The translations under genes were made by a program, and so were the position numbers. The notes under the pieces were generated by a model. It was not told the DNA's origin, searched no databases, and saw nothing but the letters and a program-made list of their open reading frames with translations. Positions 18,517-27,317 of a DNA stretch of 64,000 nt are shown here, piece after piece; within the stretch, counting starts at the first letter, position 1; the number at the start of each line of letters is the position of its first letter. Origin of the DNA: Lentibacillus jeotgali (GTDB lineage: Bacteria; Bacillota; Bacilli; Bacillales; Amphibacillaceae); assembly GCF_000224785.1 (NCBI RefSeq), contig NZ_AGAV01000003.1, forward strand, positions 62,001 through 126,000, given 5' to 3'.

Positions 18517-20319
18517 ATGTGTGGAATTGTAGGGTATATCGGATATAATAATACAAAGGAAATTTTACTGAACGGACTGGAAAAGCTGGAATATCGCGGT
18601 TATGACTCAGCAGGAATTGCGATGTTGGATGATAACGACATTAACTTGTTCAAAGTAAAAGGACGGATCGCTGCATTGCGCCAGCGTGTCAATGATACAG
18701 CTGCGTCGACGATGGGGATCGGACATACACGCTGGGCAACACATGGCGCGCCGAGTGCAGAAAATGCACACCCGCATCAAAGCACATCCGGCCGCTTCGT
18801 GCTGGTTCATAATGGCGTCATTGAAAATTATCAAGAACTGAAAAGAGATTATCTCGACGGCATCGCTTTTGGCAGTGAGACGGATACCGAAGTCATTGTA
18901 CAGCTTGTCGATAAAAACGCTGAAAAATACGGCGATACAGCAGAAGCGTTTCGTCAAACGATAAATCTCTTGAAAGGTTCGTACGCGATTGGTTTAATCG
19001 ATAAGCAAGATAAGGAAACGATTTATGTGGCTAAAAATAAAAGCCCATTGCTCGTTGGGCTGGGCGACGGCTTCAACGTTGTCACCAGTGACGCCATGGC
19101 AACATTGAAGGAAACAGATCAGTATCTGGAAATTTTTGATCGGGAAGTCGTACTTGTGAACCGCAATTTTGTGGAAGTGCAAAAACTGGATGGTACTGCC
19201 GTGACCCGAAGCCCGTTTACAGCGCAAATTGATGTAAGCGACACGGAAAAGGGCACATATCCGCACTTTATGCTTAAAGAAATCGATGAACAACCATTTG
19301 TCATGCGCCGTATTATCCAAGAATATCAAGATGAACATGATCGTCTGAAACTCGATCAGGATATACGCAGTGCCATGAAAACGTGTGACCGTGTCTACAT
19401 TATTGCAGCGGGAACCAGCTACCATGCAGGACTCGCCGGTAAACGGTTACTGGAAAAAATGGCCGGAATACCGGTAGAAGTGCATGTGGCCAGTGAATTT
19501 TCCTATAATACGCCGCTTCTGTCAGAAAAACCGTTATTTGTTTTCATTTCTCAGAGCGGTGAAACTGCCGACAGCCGTTCGGTATTAGTTAAAATTAAAG
19601 AAATGGGACATCCGGCGCTGACAATTACGAATGTGCCCGGATCCACCCTTTCTCGTGAAGCAGACTTTACGCTGCATCTTCATGCAGGACCGGAAATTGC
19701 TGTTGCTTCGACAAAGGCCTACTCAGCACAGATCGCGGTATTGGCGATTCTGGCAGTCGATACAGCACGGGCAAAAGGTTTCGAACTGGACTTTGATCCA
19801 TTGCAGGAACTTGCTATCGCTGCGAACGCGATGGAAGTACTGACAGAGCAAAAAGAAACGATTGAAGAGCTGGTCCGGGACAATCTTGGAACAACCCGGA
19901 ACGCTTTCTTCATTGGCCGTGGCAGTGACTATTTTGTCTGCCTGGAAGGTGCACTTAAACTGAAAGAAATCTCTTATATTCAGGCGGAAGGATTTGCCGG
20001 CGGAGAGCTCAAACACGGAACCATCGCATTGATTGAAGAAGGAACACCGGTCATTGCACTCGCGACTCAGGAAAACGTCAACTACGCCATTCGCAGCAAT
20101 GTGCAGGAAGTCGTTGCACGCGGTGCCAATGATATAATCTTTAGCATGAAAGGATTGGAACGGGACACCGACGCATTTGTCGTTCCGCAAGTGCATGAAC
20201 TTCTGGCACCTTTAGTTAGTGTTGTGCCAATGCAGCTGCTTGCCTACTATGCAGCATTGCACCGTGATTGTGACGTTGATAAGCCAAGAAATTTGGCTAA
20301 AAGCGTAACGGTGGAGTAA
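18517..20319 (+). CDS. glmS: Glutamine-fructose-6-phosphate aminotransferase (isomerising)
   Basis: Makes glucosamine-6-P from fructose-6-P and glutamine, the first step toward UDP-GlcNAc. 600 aa: N-terminal nucleophile Cys2 (MCGIVGYIG), glutaminase loop GHTRWATHG, two SIS domains with AAGTSYHAG and SQSGETADS motifs, and the C-terminal tail ending [15 protein letters not shown], in which the last residues form the F6P-binding C-tail. Ribosome binding site AAGGAGGAAAC. Controlled by the upstream ribozyme. It is the last core gene before the accessory region. Confidence 0.96.
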   Translation: MCGIVGYIGYNNTKEILLNGLEKLEYRGYDSAGIAMLDDNDINLFKVKGRIAALRQRVNDTAASTMGIGHTRWATHGAPSAENAHPHQSTSGRFVLVHNGVIENYQELKRDYLDGIAFGSETDTEVIVQLVDKNAEKYGDTAEAFRQTINLLKGSYAIGLIDKQDKETIYVAKNKSPLLVGLGDGFNVVTSDAMATLKETDQYLEIFDREVVLVNRNFVEVQKLDGTAVTRSPFTAQIDVSDTEKGTYPHFMLKEIDEQPFVMRRIIQEYQDEHDRLKLDQDIRSAMKTCDRVYIIAAGTSYHAGLAGKRLLEKMAGIPVEVHVASEFSYNTPLLSEKPLFVFISQSGETADSRSVLVKIKEMGHPALTITNVPGSTLSREADFTLHLHAGPEIAVASTKAYSAQIAVLAILAVDTARAKGFELDFDPLQELAIAANAMEVLTEQKETIEELVRDNLGTTRNAFFIGRGSDYFVCLEGALKLKEISYIQAEGFAGGELKHGTIALIEEGTPVIALATQENVNYAIRSNVQEVVARGANDIIFSMKGLERDTDAFVVPQVHELLAPLVSVVPMQLLAYYAALHRDCDVDKPRNLAKSVTVE

Positions 20320-20390
20320 ATCAAATAACAAGTAATTTGTGGCTTTGAGATAAAATCGGGATATTTTAAAAAGCTGCAAATTTTGTCTCC

Positions 20391-20426
20391 CCCCCTTTGG
20401 ATAGACATTGCCCAAAGGGGGTTTTA
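20391..20426 (+). terminator. glmS terminator
   Basis: CCCCCTTTGG / CCAAAGGGGG, a 10-bp stem followed by TTTTAT. Confidence 0.8.
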
Positions 20427-20539
20427 TGGTAAAAATAACATTATGATATACAACAAGGTGTGGCTTTGAAATAAAGCTTGATAATTTATAAAAGAGTTTG
20501 ATAAATTATGTTGACAAGCCGTGTTATGACAATTCTACA

Positions 20540-20563
20540 ATAGGGCCATTTTGTTGAATAAGG
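20540..20563 (+). repeat. Stray right half-site of the array repeat
   Basis: AATAGGGCCATTTTGTTGAATAAG matches the right half of the repeat that pervades 36.9-62.5 kb. The left half (CGGGCGC) is absent. It lies just after the glmS terminator and marks the left edge of the accessory DNA. Confidence 0.7.
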
Positions 20564-20659
20564 GGGAAGATACTTTTTTATCACATATTTATAGTGTATT
20601 GCTTTCAAAAGTATGCGGTTATGTTGATTAGAAATACATTTGACTAAGGAAAAGGCTGA

Positions 20660-21124
20660 TCATGGGGGCAGCCTTTTTGTAAGTATCCTTTTTAACAAAA
20701 ATCCCACAAATAAACCCGGGAGTACGCTTAGCATTGAAAGCCAGATGGGCCCCAACAATACCCCAAATAGCATTAGTTTTGGTGAATAGATCGTACCTAC
20801 AGTCACAAAATAGGCCGAAAAAACAAATGGCAAAAAAGAATAAGGTTCTTTTCCTCCACCAGCATCTTTGAAAGCATCCCATATTGCAAAAAAGTATAAA
20901 CAAGGATAAAACATCAACCATCCATATTCTGTTTGGTACATAGCTTCTTCGATATTACCGTGGAAACTTAAGATAATTATTTTATTAAAATTTGATTGAA
21001 CATTAATCAAAAATTCCAATCCAATAAAAAGAAAGCCTTTAAAAAGCTTACGGTTTAAAATTTGACCGATACCTGGTAATGCGATGCTCCAAAAGAGTTT
21101 TTCATACTTATTATTTTGATTCAT
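20660..21124 (-). CDS. Multi-pass membrane protein of unknown function
   Basis: 154 aa with about four hydrophobic segments. The N-terminus KYEKLFWSIALPGIGQILNRKLFKGFLFIGLEFL resembles the 'PG.GQ..NG....G' start of TM2/DUF5683-like small membrane proteins. The middle (MFYPCLYFFAIWDAFKDAGGGKEPYSFLPFVFSAYFVTVGTIYSP) looks like a conserved Bacillus membrane-protein block, but I cannot name a function. The upstream ribosome binding site is weak. Alone on the minus strand right after the glmS region. Confidence 0.55.
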   Translation of the reverse strand: MNQNNKYEKLFWSIALPGIGQILNRKLFKGFLFIGLEFLINVQSNFNKIIILSFHGNIEEAMYQTEYGWLMFYPCLYFFAIWDAFKDAGGGKEPYSFLPFVFSAYFVTVGTIYSPKLMLFGVLLGPIWLSMLSVLPGLFVGFLLKRILTKRLPP

Positions 21125-21205
21125 ATTATCTTGTCCTAAGTTATCATAGATTTTTTACATTGCTTTTTTCCTCCATTTAAGTATGGATTAAGCATCACGC
21201 CTAGA

Positions 21206-22214
21206 TTATTTGCCCTGTCCTTTTGATAATTTTGTTCTGTCCGTTGCTTGAGGGGGTTCTTCCATCCAACCGTGTTTTATCATTATTTTCCCTCCGTCTT
21301 TGGCAAAATCAAACGTGTTGGTCATAATTGTTCCCATTTTTAAAAGTAGGTCATTTCGAAAGCTAAAGGCTGCGCCTACTGAGTTACCTCCCAAACCGAA
21401 TATCGATAGCAAATGTGTCATATACATCATAATTTTGTCGGAAAACGGTGAAATGGTTGAATTGGTTACAATTCCTGACCATGTGGAAGGCGCGCTTGTG
21501 TATCACTTTCCAGTAAAAGATCATTCATTATTGACACTTGCTTTTCCGCAAGTTCTTTTCCGCGTTGAAAATATTATTTGACATCAGGGTTTTCAGCAAC
21601 CTGTGCAAAGCCCGTCATCAATTGTGTTCCTGTAATGTTTACTTCTAGTGCCTGATACACTAAGCCAATTTCAACTGTATTAAGTACACGTTTTTTCCCA
21701 AAGGGATTCAAGCCACTGCTATAACTTGTGTCTTGGACGAATTCAATGTCGTTAGGCATGGGAACGCTGGGAGGACGTGCTACAACACCTTTCTTTAATA
21801 GACACTGTGTGCTTGTTATAAATCGTTTGACTATCCGATGTAAAGTCGTGATATAAGTTGTAGATATCCTCGCGATAAGACATACCAGAGTGCAAAGCAT
21901 AAAGGCCAATCAAAATCTTGGCAAAAAGGCGTACAGTCATCAAATAAAAATTATCATCAAACAAATGCGGGGCATGTTTGTCAGTATCTTTTTCCCTAAA
22001 GGCAACAGGAATTGGAACCCCTTCATTCTGAAAAATGTTTAATAGTGTTTATATTTTTCGTTTCAATATCAAGGGCAGATTGGAGAACATCTTGGATTTC
22101 CTTATCGTCGGAACTTGTAAAAAAACGGTTCATAACATGTAACGCCATTGATTTTTCTTGATAGGCTTGCCACAGATTTCCTAATTCTGTAGATGATAAA
22201 GGTATGTCAGCCAT
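21206..22214 (-). pseudogene. Decayed DUF3231 family gene
   Basis: Three consecutive minus-strand frames together match the intact DUF3231 protein at 58609-59625. The N-terminus MADIPLSSTELGNLWQAYQEKSMALHVMNRFF follows AGGAGGT. A frameshift lies near 22035 (HFSE* versus FQNEGVPIPVAFREKD), another near 21810 (before KKGVVARPPSVPMPNDIEFV), and an in-frame TAA near 21573 (PDVK*YFQRGKELAEKQ). The C-terminal part (MMYMTHLLSIFGLGGNS...MIKHGWMEEPPQATDRTKLSKGQGK) is preserved. DUF3231 proteins occur in spore-formers, some as spore-coat-related ferritin-like proteins. The number of lesions makes function very unlikely. Confidence 0.8.
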
Positions 22215-22232
22215 GTTAGACCTCCTAATCAA

Positions 22233-22820
22233 AATGTTTTATATTATTATGTACATCCTTTTCCTTCCCTCTATTTATTTCGGTTTTCTTAAAATATTGC
22301 TGTTTTTCTAGTTTTTCCTACCACATTTGATGAAGCCATCTGATAAGGTTGGGTAATATACGCTCATTTTGGAAAATTATGGAATAACATAATTAATCCA
22401 AACAAGCTTAGTAACCATATTTCAGAAAACTAAGAATAATGTACCGTATGATCGCACCTTTGGATCTCCACATTGAACATGGCGGTGGATCCTCCCATTT
22501 CTCTCGGCGTCATGCGCGTAAATTCCTGTGTTCAACCTTACCATGTGTGGATGCCGGAAATGCTTTTTAAGTGGGTCTATGCCCTAACGGAGTAAATATC
22601 GACCGGCTAATCCGTGCTTCAGATGTAATAGAATCTAGACAAATAGACAGCGTATTTTCTTTTCGTATAACTTCCGCATTTCCTGTATATCATTCATTAT
22701 TTGGTTTTGCCGGGGGCATAGCCTGTTTACAAGCCATCCCAATAGACATCATCACTCGAGCATTGATCAGTATTAACACGTTTTAGACCGGCAATCCGTT
22801 CATTTCTGTAACCTGTCTAA
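22233..22820. other. Non-coding, left flank/3' end of IS110 element A
   Basis: About 590 nt downstream of the IS110-type transposase. The left part is AT-rich; 22450-22600 is more GC-rich and may fold (GCGGTGGATCC, CATGTGTGGATGCCGG). I see no gene. Part of it presumably belongs to the element, whose left boundary I cannot place. Confidence 0.35.
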
Positions 22821-24107
22821 TCAAGCTGCTTCCTGCAGGGATTTCAATTGGGGAATATCCCTCATCATGCGCTTGCCATCGAATACACAGTTGCGAGTCC
22901 CCATGACATAAAAGATCTTGATGAGTTTCCGACCAAGTGCTACAAACGATTCCTTACCTGTCAGCGGATTGTTTGCTCGATTTTTATAATAATGATGCAG
23001 CTGTTTGAAACCTTCGTTATTAGCCGATAAAGGACGCGCAGCCAGGTATAGTATGGATCTCAAGCGACGGCGGCCACGTTTCGTAATCGTTGTTTGACCC
23101 TTAAAAATTCCCGACTGGTTCAACTGAAGATTATATCCCGCTAATTTAATGATTTGGCGTGGATCTTTATAATTGGATAAATCACCTACTTCAGCGAAAA
23201 AACCGGCAACGGTCATGACGCCAATCCCTTTTATCGCGATCATTTGACTGGCCCCGGGAACCTGGCGAACAAGTTCTTCCAATCGTGCTTCATGGGCCTC
23301 GATACGTTCCTCTATGGCCAAATACTGATCGATTAAATAACTGATTTCCTGGCGCGCCATGGCCAAGCCAACGGTGAGACCTACACTCGTTTCAGCCGCA
23401 TGCTTAAGTGCTCGAACACGCTTGATTCCAACGCCACGCTTTGCCGCCACTTTTACTTCCACCATTAATTCCTCTTCCGAACATGATGCGATATCTGCTG
23501 GCAGATAACCTTTTTTCAAGAAATGGATCGGTGTTTTCTTGGTCCAATCCTTAAAAACGCTTGTAAACTCTGGGAAATAACGATCCAGCGCATTTTGTAC
23601 TTGTGCTTTGATCGATGATAAATCTTTCTGCATCATGTCATGAAGCTTCATGCCTTCACGCAATTCGGCATAAATGCCTTCAGGCAAAATGGGATCATGA
23701 TATCGTCCCGCCCGCACGACCTGTGCAATGACTTTCGCATCTTTTGTATCATTTTTTGTTGGCGAGTCATCATCCAACTCTTTTGTGCGGTTGACTTTGG
23801 TTGGATTAACAACCACAGCGTGTAATTCCTGGGCCGTTAAATAGTAAGCCAGATTCAGCCAATAATGCCCGGTTGGCTCCATTCCAAAAATAAGGTCGGG
23901 ACGATTCGTTTCCTCCGAAAGGTTTTGCGTCCAATCCAGCAATTCTTTAAAACCTGTTAGGCCACTCTCAAACACCAATCGTTTGGCCAAGTCGCGTCCA
24001 CGATCATCAATTGCACGTGCGACATGTTTGTGTTTTGCCACGTCGATTCCGATAATGAGTGTCTCGTCTGTGATTTGCTCTAAGCGATTATTTTGTGTAA
24101 AATCCAT
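22821..24107 (-). CDS. IS110-family transposase (element A)
   Basis: 428-aa DEDD recombinase. N-terminal RuvC-like domain with IIGIDVAKHKHVARAID (first Asp), FGMEPTGHYWL (Glu), and NDTKDAKVIAQV (Asp pair); C-terminal transposase-20 domain with the IKGIGVMTVAGFFAEVGD helix-hairpin region and the catalytic-Ser-type segment RRRLRSILYLAARP. Full length and intact. IS110 elements use a structured RNA from a non-coding end to choose target and donor; a hairpin-rich 120-nt upstream region is present here (24108-24230). Unrelated at sequence level to elements B and C further right. Confidence 0.9.
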   Translation of the reverse strand: MDFTQNNRLEQITDETLIIGIDVAKHKHVARAIDDRGRDLAKRLVFESGLTGFKELLDWTQNLSEETNRPDLIFGMEPTGHYWLNLAYYLTAQELHAVVVNPTKVNRTKELDDDSPTKNDTKDAKVIAQVVRAGRYHDPILPEGIYAELREGMKLHDMMQKDLSSIKAQVQNALDRYFPEFTSVFKDWTKKTPIHFLKKGYLPADIASCSEEELMVEVKVAAKRGVGIKRVRALKHAAETSVGLTVGLAMARQEISYLIDQYLAIEERIEAHEARLEELVRQVPGASQMIAIKGIGVMTVAGFFAEVGDLSNYKDPRQIIKLAGYNLQLNQSGIFKGQTTITKRGRRRLRSILYLAARPLSANNEGFKQLHHYYKNRANNPLTGKESFVALGRKLIKIFYVMGTRNCVFDGKRMMRDIPQLKSLQEAA

Positions 24108-24109
24108 TG

Positions 24110-24175
24110 TAGGAGTCCTCCTTGGTATCTAATTTCGAGGTCATTGCAATGACACTCTCTATCGTACCAAGAGGG
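24110..24175 (-). ncRNA. Candidate bridge-RNA region of IS110 element A
   Basis: Immediately upstream of the transposase, CCTCCTTGGTA pairs with TACCAAGAGGG (one mismatch) and encloses a perfect inner hairpin GTCATTGCAATGAC. The location fits the 5' non-coding end that carries the bridge RNA in IS110-group elements. Structure and position are seen; the role is inferred from the family. Confidence 0.4.
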
Positions 24176-24314
24176 CTCTATTTTTGTATAATTGATTCTA
24201 CGCCCATATAACCTCAAATTTCTTTATATACAGGAATGCTTTTTATTAGGTATTTTCCTCGTGGGTGATTCCAAAATGCCAATTTTTGTTTACAACAGGA
24301 GTTTTTAATCATAG

Positions 24315-24350
24315 TTAGGCAATACGAACGGGCGCAAGAGTTGAATAGCT
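24315..24350 (+). repeat. Stray left half-site of the array repeat
   Basis: GGCAATACGAACGGGCGC, then AAGAGTT and GAATAG. It matches the left half of the array repeat and its upstream TTAAGCAATACGAACG-type lead-in. No right half follows. Confidence 0.65.
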
Positions 24351-24590
24351 GACTGTCAATTAAGTTCTTTTTGCTGTTCTTACTCAGCTATAGGGTAGGA
24401 CTACTGAAATTGGATTTATACAGCAAACAATTGCCAGTGTTAAAAATCTACTGCCAACATAATGTATAACGATTTTCAGTAAATAGGAACTCTTTGCTGT
24501 AGTAAAGAGATATGTAGTTGGGAAAAAATATGTCAGTGAAATAAGGGAGTTTGTAAATTCCAAACTAAGTGTATTTAAGGAATGAATAAA

Positions 24591-24749
24591 ATGAATGTTA
24601 CATTGTTTCTGGTCTTTCACTTAATTATAGGTTTGGTTTTAATCTACTTTTACGGAAATTTACCTAAAAGATTAACTGCATTTCTGACTGTGGTTTTTGC
24701 TATGAGCTTTATTTACTTTGGATCGGTTATTATGAAAATGTATTCATAG
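24591..24749 (+). CDS. Small two-helix membrane protein, 52 aa
   Basis: Hydrophobic helix 1 (TLFLVFHLIIGLVLIYFYG), a short polar turn NLPKR, and helix 2 (LTAFLTVVFAMSFIYFGSVIM). AAGG lies about 10 nt upstream of the ATG; an in-frame ATG at 24582 is too close to it. It follows a left half-site of the array repeat, as do similar tiny membrane proteins in 53-58 kb. No known family recognised. Confidence 0.5.
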   Translation: MNVTLFLVFHLIIGLVLIYFYGNLPKRLTAFLTVVFAMSFIYFGSVIMKMYS

Positions 24750-25073
24750 CTTATGGGCTTTACTCCGATATATGTGTAACATCAACATTTGAATTGGTAT
24801 AAAAAGTAAAACATTGATTAAACAATGTTTTTTAGACGTCCGATAACAGATATTATCGTACATACTCCCCCCTTAATTCTGATTCTTAATGTCCGTTAAG
24901 GTGCAACATAAAAGGTGAACCACTAAATTTATAACGATTATATCCGTAATTTGGAATGGTGAATGTAGATTTTGTCTCAGACATACCCCAATATGTTCAT
25001 CACCTATATACCGGCCACGGATATAGGGAAAGAACACATTCATGATCTCTATACGCTTCGCTGGCAAATTGGC
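24750..25073. other. Intergenic, no gene recognised
   Basis: AT-rich flank of the first group II intron. Minus-strand frames are open for about 70 codons up to the intron but lack a convincing family match. The last bases before the intron (TTCGCTGGCAAATTGGC) match the flank of the second intron copy at 16 of 17 or 15 of 17 positions. Confidence 0.35.
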
Positions 25074-27038
25074 GTGTCCAGAAGGACACAACATCTAGTC
25101 GGTGAAAGTCCGACCGGGAGAAAAGACTCCAATCCCGTAGCCTGAGAGACACCGCGGAACGAAAGTGAACCGGTGAAGCCCTCTGACAAACATTCTAAAG
25201 GAATGCGGCAAAACTTCAGGTTGTAACGCACAGTGAACGCAGATGTAGCCTCGTTACACGCAAATCCGGTGGCTGAGACGGTCGATAACGTGCGAAAGCA
25301 GCAGGAACTGACTGAAAAGAGTCTGAAACAGTAGTTCCCACCGGCGGGGTATCAGCGGCGACATGAAGGGAAAGATGATGTGGAAACTGGAGAAGCCCTC
25401 GACACCCGGTGAAGAAATCTCATCGAGGAGGCTGTCCTTATAACCGTGAATGGGAAATGGGACTAGCAGGTGTCAGGGTGGCGGAACGGATTGTAGTACT
25501 GAAGATACGCGTGCAGCAAAACACGCGAGGAGGGAAGAATCCGAACCTGTAAACAATTCGTGTGACCGAAGGAGGTAAGGGTGCCATGACAAAAACACCC
25601 ATCAACTTACAGGAACTAAGGCAGCGAATTTATCAAAAGGCGAAGGCTGAACCTACGCATCGTTTTTGGGGATTATTTATCCACATAACCAAACGAACTA
25701 CCCTTCATGAAGCTTACTTACAAGCAAAGAAAAACGGCGGTGCCCCAGGCATTGACGGACAGAGCTTTGATGATGTGGAGCATGAAGGTGTTCAACCGTT
25801 TTTGGAAAACATTCAGAAAGAACTCCAAGAAGGAAACTACCAACCGCAAGCGAATCGAAAAGTAGACATCCCAAAGGCAAACGGGAAGATGCGAACACTG
25901 CAAATTCCAACTATTCGAGACCGTGTCGTACAGGGGGCGTTGAAACTCATCATGGAAGCCATCTTTGAGGCAGATTTCTGCCCGAACTCGTACGGCTTCC
26001 GTCCAAGGCGCTCACCGCATCAAGCACTGGCAGAAGTACGGCGAAGTTTACTGCGTCGTATGACAACAGTCATTGATGTTGACCTATCTCGGTATTTCGA
26101 TACGATAAGACATCACATATTGTTGGGGAAAATTGCGGAACGCATTCAAGACCCACAAGTCATGCATCTTACAAAACAGGTGATAAAAGCAGCAGGAAAA
26201 ATCGGCGTACCGCAAGGGGGGCCATTTTCTCCACTAGCTGCAAATATCTATCTGAATGAGGTTGACTGGGCTTTTGATGCAATCCGGCTTAAAACAGCGG
26301 AAGGCAACTATGAGGCGGTAAACTATCATCGGTTTGCCGATGATATAGTGATTACCGTGAGCGGTCACTCCAGCAAACGGGGATGGGCAGATTTAGCCCT
26401 TCAGCGGCTCTGGGAAAATCTCGAACCTTTGGGAGTGGAACTTAACTTGGAGAAAACTCGGATGGTCAATGTCCTTAAAGGAGAATCATTTGCTTTTCTA
26501 GGTTTTGACCTAAGACGAGTCCCAAACCGAAAAAGAACAGGGCATTTCATCATGATGACACCAAGAAAGAAAGCGCGTACGATACTGAAAGCAAAAATTC
26601 GAGAAGTCATCCAAAAAGGAGGAGCAAAACCGGCCGAGGATATCGTCAAGCAAATCAATCGAATTCTTACCGGATGGGTCAACTACTTCCGTGTTGGAAA
26701 CTCGAGTCGTGCATTCAGTGAAATACGTGACTACACAGAGATGAAAATTAGAACCCTGCTTACAAGAAGAAAACGAAGGAAAAAGCGTAGCATCGGATGG
26801 CAGAGATGGAGTAATGGGTACCTCTATGGCATACTGGGACTATATTGGGACTGGAAAGTCCGCCCGCTTGGAAATGCCGAAAGATACCGATGAAAGTGTC
26901 TACTATTCGATAGGTCTCATAACCCTTTTGACGAAGATTACGGGGTGAGCTGCTTGAGGGAAAACCTCACGAGCAGTTCTTATGGGGAGGAGCTGGAGAC
27001 GGATCTCAATAAGACACCGCGCCAGTTCTTTACCCGAC
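25074..27038 (+). mobile_element. Group II intron, copy 1 (complete)
   Basis: Starts with GTGTCCAGAAGGACAC, followed by the structured 5' domains I-III (about 500 nt, e.g. AGTCGGTGAAAGTCCGAC), the reverse-transcriptase ORF in domain IV, domain V (GAGCTGCTTGAGG-GAAAA-CCTCACGAGCAGTTC at 26947-26979) and a domain VI hairpin GAGCTGG...CCAGTTC with a candidate bulged A. The 5' end is fixed by comparison with the copy at 62845; the 3' end (near 27038) is estimated. Group II introns are retrotransposing ribozymes. Confidence 0.88.
25586..26893 (+). CDS. ltrA: Group II intron reverse transcriptase/maturase
   Basis: 435 aa. RT domain: NGGAPGIDGQSF, PTIRDRVVQGALKLIMEAIFEADFCPNSYGFRPRRSPHQAL, VIDVDLSRYFDTI, PQGGPFSPLAANIYLNEVD and the catalytic YRFADD-type motif in YHRFADDIVI. 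The maturase domain X follows (GWVNYFRVGNSSRAF). No C-terminal HNH endonuclease is visible, so insertion would rely on other priming. The ATG at 25586 is chosen because GGAGGTAAGG precedes it; an in-frame GTG exists at 25562. It promotes splicing and mobility of the surrounding intron. Confidence 0.92.
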   Translation: MTKTPINLQELRQRIYQKAKAEPTHRFWGLFIHITKRTTLHEAYLQAKKNGGAPGIDGQSFDDVEHEGVQPFLENIQKELQEGNYQPQANRKVDIPKANGKMRTLQIPTIRDRVVQGALKLIMEAIFEADFCPNSYGFRPRRSPHQALAEVRRSLLRRMTTVIDVDLSRYFDTIRHHILLGKIAERIQDPQVMHLTKQVIKAAGKIGVPQGGPFSPLAANIYLNEVDWAFDAIRLKTAEGNYEAVNYHRFADDIVITVSGHSSKRGWADLALQRLWENLEPLGVELNLEKTRMVNVLKGESFAFLGFDLRRVPNRKRTGHFIMMTPRKKARTILKAKIREVIQKGGAKPAEDIVKQINRILTGWVNYFRVGNSSRAFSEIRDYTEMKIRTLLTRRKRRKKRSIGWQRWSNGYLYGILGLYWDWKVRPLGNAERYR

Positions 27039-27317
27039 AGATCCTATTTAAAACATCTTGATAGCGGTTACATAGATGTTTATAATTGTGTCACAAGTTA
27101 AAATTATGGTGGAGACATGGAGACCCATACTGTAATAGTACTTTCTTCAGGAAAGTTCTATTGTTGTATGGGTTTTTGTCATTTTACACATTTGTTTGAA
27201 TGACATCATGTTATTAAAAGGGGGCTTTTAACCAACCGTTATAGTGTTTGCGCCGTTAGATTGGTCTATTATTATTTTCAGGTTTAAAAATAATAATATC
27301 AAGAAAAGAGGGAGATT
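27039..27317 (+). other. Intergenic between intron 1 and hydrolase gene
   Basis: Contains the terminator at 27123-27178 and an AT-rich leader with AAAGAGGGAG before the hydrolase start. I see no gene. Confidence 0.4.
27123..27178 (+). terminator. Hairpin terminator
   Basis: ACCCATAC/GTATGGGT outer stem with AGTACTTTC/GAAAGTTCT inner pairing, followed by TTTTTGTC. Confidence 0.65.

Noticed and set aside
20320-25000. Tn7-like transposon downstream of glmS
   Set aside because: No TnsA/B/C/D-like genes or Tn7-type ends are seen; the only mobile genes nearby are an IS110 transposase and the intron RT.
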